NCBI RefSeq assembly: GCF_022919135.1
Contig: NZ_CP095049.1
Span: 5,026,501-5,090,500 of the forward strand
DNA from: Hymenobacter cellulosivorans
GTDB taxonomy: Bacteria > Bacteroidota > Bacteroidia > Cytophagales > Hymenobacteraceae
DNA: 64,000 nt
Direction of reading: 5' to 3'
In this document: positions 51,179 through 59,100 of the stretch, piece by piece
Layout: the number at the start of each line of letters is the position of its first letter
Position numbering within the stretch: position 1 is the first letter of the stretch
Translations under genes and position numbers: made by a program
Notes under the pieces: model-generated
Seen by the model: only the letters and a program-made list of their open reading frames with translations
What the model was told of the DNA's origin: nothing
Databases searched by the model: none

Positions 51179-52699
51179 CTACCGCTGCCCCACCGCCTTG
51201 CCTGCTTTCGTGGGCTTGGCGGCCGGAGTGGCCATCCGGCTCAGTTCCTGCTTCAGGTACTCTTCCATTTCCGTCACCCGGGTCTGACTGATGCTTTCAT
51301 TTACAAACACGACCACGCCCGTCTGCTCCGCCGGATACATGACGCAGCGGGTGTTGAAACCAATGGAATGCCCGTTGTGGAAGATACGCCGCTGCCCGTC
51401 GGGGTCCTGATCCAGCATCCAGCCCAGCCCGATGCTGGTGCCCCAGGCCGGCTGGTGGGCCAGTTTCACGGCGGGCTCCTTTTCGGCTAAGTTGGCCTGC
51501 ACGTAGGTCAGCAGGTCGGCGGGCGTGGAGCACATCGTGGAGCCACCCCAGTAGCCGGTGTAGTTGGCGTGGGTCTGGGCCCGTAGGTTTTCGTCGTAGC
51601 CGGTGGCAAAGCGGGCCTTCTCCGGGGCCGACAGCACCCGCTTGGTGTCCTTCATCCCGAAGCGGCGCTGCACGTACTGGGTAATGAGCTGCTCGTAGGG
51701 CTGCTGGTAGGCCCGCTCCAGCGCCAACTGCAAGATCAGCACGTCCAGGTTCTGGTAGCGGTAGGTGGCCCCGGGTTTGGTGCTGAGCGTAAAGGCGTGC
51801 ATGTCGTGGAGCAGACTATCGGCCGTGTAGCGGTTGTAGTGCGCGATGCGCACACCCAGGTCGGCGTACTCCTTTTCGAGCTGAGCCCTCTTTTCCCTGC
51901 TGTACTGCCGCGCCGCGCCGGGCAGGCCCGAGGTGTGGGTGGCCAGGTCTACCAGCCGCACCGGCTGCCCCTCGAACTCCAGGTTGGGGTATTGTCCCGG
52001 CAGGTACTTGCGGACGTCGTCGGTGAGCTGCACTTTCTTATCCAGCACGGCCTGAGCCAGCAAGGTTGTCACGAAGGTTTTGGCCACCGAGCCCAGGTTG
52101 TAGTAGGTGCTGGCCGTGGGCAGCCGGCCCGAGCCCTTGGCTACTTCCCCGTAGTTGTAGAAGTAGCGCTGGCCCTGCCAGTACACCCCAATGGACATTC
52201 CCGCCGCGTCGGGATGCTGCATATACAGCGTGGCGGCCCGATCCACGGCCTGGTCGAGCGGGGTGCGCTTGCGGTTATCCGTCGCCAGCGGGGTCTTGCG
52301 GGCGTTGGGCTGGGCAATGAAGTCGGAAATAAAGTAGTCGTCAATCACGCCGGGCGCCGACGATACCAGATTCACCCGCAGGTTCTGCTGCTCGCCCTGC
52401 CAGGCAAACTCGTGCCGGGTCTTGCGCTCGGGCAGCACCCGGCTGCTCACGATGCGCCCGGTCATGGCCTTTTGCTTCTCTAGCAGGGTTGCCATGCTTC
52501 CCAGCGGCTCTATCTTCCGCAGCGCCTCGCTCCCAAAGGCCTCCATAGCCTTGAAGTCGCCCCGGTTGAACTGCGCCACCAGCGTGTCATTGAACTGGGC
52601 ATAGGACGCAAACCGCGGCGCTTGGGCCCGCGCGTCCGCACTACCCAGCAAGGCCCAAACCGTCAACAAGGACCCAGCGGCCCGGTAATAATGCAGCAT
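51179..52699 (-). CDS. Serine beta-lactamase-fold hydrolase (class C/PBP-like)
   Basis: 506-aa exported protein. Signal peptide LHYYRAAGSLLTVWALLGSADARAQ; an N-terminal alpha+beta domain (about 30-140, VAQFNRGDFKAMEAFGSEALRK) of DUF3887-like type; then the beta-lactamase core with SVAK (Ser204, Lys207), YQN and the GHSIGF box in place of KTG. Usually such proteins are D-aminopeptidases, esterases or PBP4*-like enzymes and not antibiotic-resistance genes. ATG 52699 is used; the upstream extension is not coding-like. A separate function is not deducible. Confidence 0.85.
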   Translation of the reverse strand: MLHYYRAAGSLLTVWALLGSADARAQAPRFASYAQFNDTLVAQFNRGDFKAMEAFGSEALRKIEPLGSMATLLEKQKAMTGRIVSSRVLPERKTRHEFAWQGEQQNLRVNLVSSAPGVIDDYFISDFIAQPNARKTPLATDNRKRTPLDQAVDRAATLYMQHPDAAGMSIGVYWQGQRYFYNYGEVAKGSGRLPTASTYYNLGSVAKTFVTTLLAQAVLDKKVQLTDDVRKYLPGQYPNLEFEGQPVRLVDLATHTSGLPGAARQYSREKRAQLEKEYADLGVRIAHYNRYTADSLLHDMHAFTLSTKPGATYRYQNLDVLILQLALERAYQQPYEQLITQYVQRRFGMKDTKRVLSAPEKARFATGYDENLRAQTHANYTGYWGGSTMCSTPADLLTYVQANLAEKEPAVKLAHQPAWGTSIGLGWMLDQDPDGQRRIFHNGHSIGFNTRCVMYPAEQTGVVVFVNESISQTRVTEMEEYLKQELSRMATPAAKPTKAGKAVGQR

Positions 52700-52930
52700 A
52701 ACAGGATAAGTTAAAAGTGAAACCAGCCTACCTGAACCACCAGCAGTGGTCCCGGCGGCACGGTAACGGCAAGCTACGGAATCAACCATTCTGGTCCCAC
52801 TCCTTACTGATCCTGCCGCTGCCATCGGCCGAAGCTACCAACGCCCACCCAGCTTCTTTATTGATTAGAGGACTGCCCTCAGGCCCCGGTTTCGGCAATT
52901 ACAAGGCGAACATCAGATTGCTTATCAGCG

Positions 52931-52961
52931 AAATATATAGCTTTAATAAACTATATATTTG
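52931..52961 (+). promoter_or_regulatory. Promoter with overlapping palindromic operator
   Basis: TATATTTG (52954-52961) exactly matches TAnnTTTG, 5 nt before ATG 52967. It is overlapped by the right arm of a perfect 10-bp inverted repeat AAATATATAG (52931-52940) / CTATATATTT (52951-52960) with a 10-nt centre. Confidence 0.6.
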
Positions 52962-52966
52962 CCTCC

Positions 52967-54187
52967 ATGAAGCATCTCTACTCGTTTTTCCTGGCGCTGG
53001 CCTGCGTCGGAACCACCCAGGCCCAAACGGCCCTGACGTTCACCGCCCGTGCCCCACTGCCCGACGGCGGCCGCTACGCCATGGGTTACTGCCAGGATCA
53101 GTCGTACTTCTACATGGTGGGCGGCGGTAGCCCCCTCACGGCCTTTACCGACCAGGTATTTCGCTACGACCCCGCCGCCAATAGCTGGGGCTCCGGCGCC
53201 CTGAGCACCGGCCAGGTCCCGCAGCACCGCCTCGGCAAGGCGGTGCTCCTGCCGGCCGATGGCATCACTCCGGCCCGCATCTTCGTGGGCCAGGCCACCA
53301 CTGCCTCCGGCCCCCTGAGCAATATGCCCGTGCTAAACGCCGCCTCCGGCCAGCTGATTGCGGCTCCCACCAGCGGCTCCCCAACCGCCAACGGCGGAAT
53401 GACAACCTGGAACGGCCTGATCTACTGCTTTGGCGGCCAATTGCCGAACGGAGCCTTTACTAACGAGCTGCGCAGCTACAACCCCGCCACCGGCGTCTGG
53501 ACCTACCTGCCGGGCATGCCCGAAGCCAAATCGGCTCAGGGTGCGGCCATCAACGGCAAGATTTACGTTATCGGCGGCTTCGATGGTGCCGTCAACTCCA
53601 ACCGTATCGACACCTACGACATTGCCACCAACCAATGGCAAACCCTGGCTCCACTGCCCACTACTGTTTCCAACCAGGCCCTGGTAGTACAGGGCGAGTG
53701 GCTCTGGATGATTGGCGACTTCACGGCCCAAACCTACCTGGCTGCCTATAATACCCGCACTGGCCAGCTCCGCACCTTTACCTCCAACCTGCCCGGTCGC
53801 CGCAACGCCGCTGCCGCCATTCGCAATAACCAGCTCTATGTGTGGGGTGGCAACACGGCCGCTTCCAACGCCTCCACGCTGGCCGATATGTGGCAGGCCA
53901 ACATAGGCGACATATTGCCTACCGCTACTCCCAACAGCGCCCGGCCCCAGCTTTCGGCTTATCCCAACCCCAGCACCAGCGGCGAGTTTACCCTCGACCT
54001 GCCCGCCGGCACCCACCGCGTCGTCGAGGTGCGCGACGCCCTGGGCCGCCTCATCCACACCGCCGCCCCCGCCCCGCAAGCCGAGCGCTATACCCTGCCC
54101 CTCTCTCAGCAGCCCACGGGCGTCTACTCCGCCCGCGTCCGCTCTGACCAAGGCCTGTCTTCCGCTTGTCAGCTCGTGCGCCAGTAA
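52967..54187 (+). CDS. Secreted Kelch-repeat protein with T9SS sorting domain
   Basis: 406-aa protein. Signal peptide MKHLYSFFLALACVGTTQAQ, then five or six Kelch motifs (GGGSPLTAFTDQVFRYDPAANSW, GGMTTWNGLIYCFGGQL, GAAINGKIYVIGGFDGAVNSNRIDTYDIATNQWQTLAPLP, GNNQLYVWGGNTA) that would form a beta-propeller, and a C-terminal T9SS type A domain (AYPNPSTSGEFTLDLPAG, VEVRDALGRLIHT, GVYSARV). Likely an adhesin or galactose-oxidase-like protein; catalytic residues for oxidase are not visible. Confidence 0.88.
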   Translation: MKHLYSFFLALACVGTTQAQTALTFTARAPLPDGGRYAMGYCQDQSYFYMVGGGSPLTAFTDQVFRYDPAANSWGSGALSTGQVPQHRLGKAVLLPADGITPARIFVGQATTASGPLSNMPVLNAASGQLIAAPTSGSPTANGGMTTWNGLIYCFGGQLPNGAFTNELRSYNPATGVWTYLPGMPEAKSAQGAAINGKIYVIGGFDGAVNSNRIDTYDIATNQWQTLAPLPTTVSNQALVVQGEWLWMIGDFTAQTYLAAYNTRTGQLRTFTSNLPGRRNAAAAIRNNQLYVWGGNTAASNASTLADMWQANIGDILPTATPNSARPQLSAYPNPSTSGEFTLDLPAGTHRVVEVRDALGRLIHTAAPAPQAERYTLPLSQQPTGVYSARVRSDQGLSSACQLVRQ

Positions 54188-54232
54188 GCCATAGTGTGTC
54201 CGTTCCAAGAATGTGGGACATAAGGAACACGT

Positions 54233-54330
54233 CATTGCGAGAAGGGACGACGAAGCAATCCGTCCTCTACTAGTGACAAATAGCCTTTACCCAGAAAGCC
54301 CTTTCCCACGCAAGTAGGAAAGGGCTTTCT
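54233..54330. repeat. Composite hairpin, element D (half element)
   Basis: The left outer arm (CATTGCGAGAAGGGACGACG, ...CAATCCGTC, 54233-54264) resembles the outer arms of elements A and B. The inner stem AGAAAGCCCTTTCC is complete (54293-54306 with 54317-54330). The right outer arm is absent. Nearby 54397-54420 contains another repeat of the TGTCATCCAGAACCTGCGAA type. Confidence 0.6.
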
Positions 54331-54609
54331 GCATGTATTCACCAATATTCATCAAACCGCTGCTATCTAACTCCTTCGTCGCGGCATCTTCTTACACCTG
54401 TCATCCAGAACCTGCGAAGAAGCTACTTCGACCCAACGCGTCAGGCTCCTCCTCCCCCAGAGAGAAGAGGGCTGAGGGTAAGGTTACCACACCACCCACC
54501 GCCCCTGCCCATCCACCTGCTCCAGCAGATACAGCGCTTGCTCTGGCCCCCCAAAGTACTGCTCGAATACTTTGGGGTTTGGGGTGCCTGCGGCTCATCT
54601 GCCTTGAAT
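54331..54609. other. Intergenic stretch with repeat debris and a possible coding remnant
   Basis: About 280 bp. On the minus strand, 54484-54597 reads KVFEQYFGGPEQALYLLEQV then DGQGRWVVW before a stop, protein-like but with no start, and in frame with (after the stop of) the lipoprotein gene at 54610. Otherwise no feature. Confidence 0.35.
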
Positions 54610-55335
54610 TTACGGCAAGGGTTTCCGCGACACGTACACCACGGCCGAGTTATTAGCAATCGGGAGAATGGCCTCCCCGGTTTGTTCATCGAAGCGGAGG
54701 CTGGAGGCGGCCACGTAGAGCCGATTTTGGCCGTCGAGGCGCAGATTTTTGAGGTAGTGCCGCGCCGGCAGACGCAGGGAGGTCTGCCGGCCGCCTTCCT
54801 CCCGCAGCAGGTCGGAGGCCAGTACCAGCCGGGAGCTTGAGTTGGGTATTGCCCGGGTGTTTTCCCGGGTCTGGTACGTTATGCCCGCCGCCTGTGCCCA
54901 GCCTACGCGCTGCCGCACGGCACGGTACTCCTCGTAGGGATAGACGTCGGCGGTATAGTGCCAGCTTTTGCCTTGGTCGGCAGTATACATATCGGCAAAG
55001 CCGGCCACGGGCTCACCCTGCAGGGAGGAGGGAAAAAACTTCAGAGCAAACACGGTGTCGTTGCGCTCCAGCAGATCTACCGGGCCGAAAAAGTTGTACG
55101 ACTCTTGCCAGGTCTTACCCTGGTCGGCCGAGGAATACACCTTTTGCCGGGCCGCTACCAGCAGCGTCTGGCTCAGGTCGCCGGCAATAGAGTAGGCTTC
55201 GTCACCCGAGAGCGACGTCGGAATTTCGAGCCTCAGCCAATCTGGGTCGGGAGCTTCAGCAGGTGCTACGGCATCCTGCTTTTGACAGCTGGCCGCCAGC
55301 AGCCCGGCTAACAGCAGTAAGGTATACTGTCTCAT
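54610..55335 (-). CDS. Lipoprotein with BNR/Asp-box repeats
   Basis: 241-aa protein. Lipobox LLAASC (Cys about 17), Pro/Ala linker, then two Asp-box motifs: SSADQGKTWQE (about residue 70) and TADQGKSWHY (about 124) that are typical of sialidase-like propellers, although no catalytic Arg/Asp set is visible and only part of a propeller exists. Probably a membrane-anchored protein with an unknown ligand. ATG 55335 is used since the upstream part is not signal-like. Confidence 0.75.
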   Translation of the reverse strand: MRQYTLLLLAGLLAASCQKQDAVAPAEAPDPDWLRLEIPTSLSGDEAYSIAGDLSQTLLVAARQKVYSSADQGKTWQESYNFFGPVDLLERNDTVFALKFFPSSLQGEPVAGFADMYTADQGKSWHYTADVYPYEEYRAVRQRVGWAQAAGITYQTRENTRAIPNSSSRLVLASDLLREEGGRQTSLRLPARHYLKNLRLDGQNRLYVAASSLRFDEQTGEAILPIANNSAVVYVSRKPLP

Positions 55336-55584
55336 ACCAATGGAATTAGGAAGAAGAAATAATAGATATAGTCGCGGCCCAGGTATCAATCGGCAAGAGC
55401 TACGGCCCGCAGGCGGAAGCAAGTTAATCCTGTTTGCCGGAACCGCCTTACTTCGGGCCCCAACCTGCCGCTCCGGCCGCTGGTGATTCCGTGGCCGGGC
55501 CTTATATTACCTGCCGCCGGTACCTGCTTCGGGCCGGCCTGCGCCCCTTCCGCTTTCCGTTATTCATCCTTTTCTTTCCCGTCT

Positions 55585-56070
55585 ATGGACGCCAACACCC
55601 GAAAGATTCTTGTGGCCGAACTGGCTAGCCTGCTCGAAAAAGGCTTTGCCCACGGGGCTCTTGAAGACGCCTGCGCGGGCATTCCCGCCGACAAGCTCAA
55701 CCAGCGCGTGCCCCAGGTACCCTACACCATCTGGGAGCTTGTCGAGCACATCCGCATTGCCCAGTACGACATCCTTGACTTCAGCCGCAACCCCGCCTAC
55801 CAAACCCTGGACTGGCCCGCCGCCTACTGGCCCGACCGCGCCCAACCCGTCGACGAAGCCACCTTCCAACGCACCGTGCAGCAGATCACCCACGACCGGG
55901 AAGAGTTCCTGCGCCTGCTTCAGGACCCCGCCCTCGACCTGCTCGCCCCCTTCCCCCACGGCACCGGCCAAAGCCTGCTGCGCGAAGCCATGCTCATCGC
56001 CGACCACAACAGCTACCACCTCGGCCAGCTCATTCTGCTGCGCCGCCTGCTCGGCATCTGGGAAGAATAG
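55585..56070 (+). CDS. DinB-like four-helix-bundle protein
   Basis: 161-aa soluble protein: ELASLLEKGFAHGALEDACA, IWELVEHIRIAQYDILDF, ADHNSYHLGQLILLRRLLG. The metal-binding histidine triad of the DinB/YfiT fold is seen (His in VEHI, His in DHNSYH). Family members include thiol transferases and other thiol-dependent enzymes. ATG 55585 is used because the upstream 34 residues are not conserved-looking. Monocistronic. Confidence 0.85.
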   Translation: MDANTRKILVAELASLLEKGFAHGALEDACAGIPADKLNQRVPQVPYTIWELVEHIRIAQYDILDFSRNPAYQTLDWPAAYWPDRAQPVDEATFQRTVQQITHDREEFLRLLQDPALDLLAPFPHGTGQSLLREAMLIADHNSYHLGQLILLRRLLGIWEE

Positions 56071-56194
56071 AGCTGTTATTTTCTTCCTGGAGTTGCTGGC
56101 CACTAAGCTTGCAAGCCCCGAACCCAGCTGATACGCAGCCTCTTTTTTGCATCTTTGCAGGCTTACCCAGCAGCATTACCCGCTTGCTACGGCA

Positions 56195-59100
56195 ATGCTG
56201 GCCGCTGGCTGCAGCACGTCGTTAGTTATCACCTCCATCCCGTCATTTGTGCCTCTTTTTACTCCCAATTCCGCAACGCCTCCGTTGCGAAAGTCTTGTC
56301 TGCTGCTGGCTTTGCTGCTCACGGGCTCTACCGGCAGCACCTGGGCTCAGGCTCTTACCGTAACCGCACGCCAGCCGGCGGCCAATGCCCGCGCGGCGGC
56401 GCGCGCGGCCTCGGTTAGCCTGACCTTTTCACAAGCCGTGGCCGCCGCGACGGCCGGCAATCTGGCAGTTTATTCAGCCCAGCAAGGCGGAAAAAAAGCC
56501 GGTACTACGGTTACGGCCAACTCAGTAGTCACCTTCGACCCTACCACTGATTTCAAGCCGGGGGAAACCTTGTCGGTTACGGTGCCGGCCTCCTTACAGA
56601 GTGCGGGCGGCACGGCGGCACAGCCACACGTCTACCAGTTCACGACGGCGGTAAACGGGGACGGCAGCGGCAATTTCTCGGCCGGCTCCACTCTGACCCC
56701 GAGCGGCGTCGGCACCGGCATTGCCACCGGTGACCTCGACGGCGACGGCGACCTGGACCTGGTTACGAGCAACCCTACCTTTGGCACCGTAGAAACCCGC
56801 TTGAATACGGGGACCAACACAGCCGTATTTGGCACGCTACGCAGCATCCCGGTCGGTATTACCCCCGGTGCCCTGGCCCTGGCCGACGTCGATGGCGACG
56901 CCGACCTGGACTTGCTCGTTGCTAACGCGGGCAGCAATACTGTCAGCGTCCGCCTTAATGGGGGCAATAACAGTGGCTCTAATACCGGTATCTTTAGTGG
57001 CAGCCAAACCGTAACCGTCGGCGCCTCGCCCCAGTCCCTTGCCGTGGGCGACATAGATGGCGACGGTGACCTGGACCTGCTCACCGGCAGCCGTACAAAC
57101 GGCACAGTCAGCATCCGCCTCAACGGCGGCAGCAATACGGGCTCCAATACCGGCATTTTCAGCGGCATGCGGGATATCATTGTAGCAGCCGAGATTTCGG
57201 CCCTGGCCCTAGGCGATATCGACGCCGACGGCGACCTGGACCTGCTGGCTAACAGCGCCAACGGCAACACCGTAATCGTAAGCCTCAATACGGGCATTAA
57301 CACGGGCACCTACACGTTCCGGCAAAACGTTGAGGTAGGTCGCTACCCCGCCGGGCTGGCCCTGGGTGATATTGATGGCGACGGCGACCTGGATCTGCTG
57401 ACTTCCAACTCGGGGAGCAGCTCAGTCAGCGTCTCGATCAACAGCAGCGGCGGCTTCTTCTCGCTTAGCCAAACCGTGCCCGTAGGCGCTACGCCCGGTG
57501 CCCTGGCCCTGGCCGACGTGGACGCCGACAGCGACCTAGACCTGATTTGTGCCGACGCTAGCAGCGCGGCAGGCACCACAGGCACCGTAGTTGTGCGGCT
57601 GAACGGCGGCAGTGCGGCCGGTTCCAATACGGGGCAGTTCGCCAATGGCTTCGTGGCCAGCGTGGGCCGCACCCCGGCCGCTCTTACGCTCGGCGACGTG
57701 GACGGGGACCAGGATGTAGATCTGCTAACGAGCAATACCGGCAGCAACTCCGTAAGTGTGCGACTAAACCAACCGCCGCCACCCGCCATTACGGCCTTCT
57801 CGCCCAGCGCCGCCGCTGCGGGCAGCACCGTCACCCTGACCGGCGCGTACTTATCGGGCGCAACCCTTACCGTGGGCGGCTTGGCAGTACCAGTGCAATC
57901 CAACACCAGCACGAGCCTTACTTTCATCGTGCCCAGCGGAGCCAGCCCCGCGCCGCTAGTGGTTACCAATGCTTACGGTAGCACCAGCACAACGGCATTC
58001 ACCGTACTGTTTCGCGCCACCGCAACCACCCCGACCAGCAACGGCCGCAACGTGCCGCGCAGCGGGGCCCAGGTGCAGGTCACGTTCAGCGAACCGGTCA
58101 CGACAGCTTCCGCTTCAAACATCCGTCTGCTGGCAAGCCAAAGCAGCGGCCGCAAGAGTGGCGCCGCTACAACTGCGGGCTCGGTCCTGACCTTTGCGCC
58201 GAACAGCGGCTTCAAGCCGGGCGAGGTACTTAGCGTGAGCGTTCCTCCCACGGTTCTGAGTGCGGGCGGTATTGGGGCATCCAGTCGGGTATTTCAGTTT
58301 ACAACGGTAGCCGAGGGCAGTGGCCGGGCCAACTTCCAGCCCGGCACCGACCCGGTAGTCAACGATACGCCCCACGAAATAACGCTGGCCGACGTGGACG
58401 GCGACGGCGACCTGGACCTGCTGACAGCCGATTACGGAAGTGGCAATGGCAACGGAGCGGGCGTGCTGCTCAACTCCGGCGACGGCACCTTTAACCGCAG
58501 CTCCTATTATGACATCGGTACGTTTGGCTCTCCCGCCGGGGTTATCGGCGTGACAGCGGCTGACGTGGACAATGATGGGGACCTGGACATGATTACCGCC
58601 AATGCTAATACGAACACTGCTACCGTGCTCCTTAATGATGGTCGGGGCCATTTTGCAACGCATACCATCTGCAACCTAGGGGGCTCTCCGCGTCGCATAT
58701 CCTTTGCCGACCTCGACGGGGACGGCGACCTGGACCTGCTGGCGGCCCACTCCCGCTCCACCAGCCAGGTAAACACCGTGTCGATTCGCTTCAACGACGG
58801 CCGCGGCATCTTCCTGACTGGTTCGGAATTGATATTGGGACAGGGCATTTCCCGCGTTGTGGCGGCCGACGTCGATAATGACGGCGACCTGGATGTGCTG
58901 GTTTCGCTTTTTAATAGCAACAGTGTAGCCGTACGGCTCAATGCCGGCGATGGCACTTTCACTGGTAGCGGCTCCGTGGCCGTAGGCGCAGGACCGTTTT
59001 GCGTAACGGCCGCCGACGTCGATGCCGACGGGGATGTGGACCTGCTCACGGCCAACAATGGCGCCACCGGAGCGGGCAACACCGTATCCGTACGCCTTAA

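Noticed and set aside
51179..52699. Antibiotic resistance beta-lactamase
   Set aside because: SxxK and YxN are present but the extra N-terminal domain and the environment fit a peptidase or esterase of the same fold; resistance cannot be supported.
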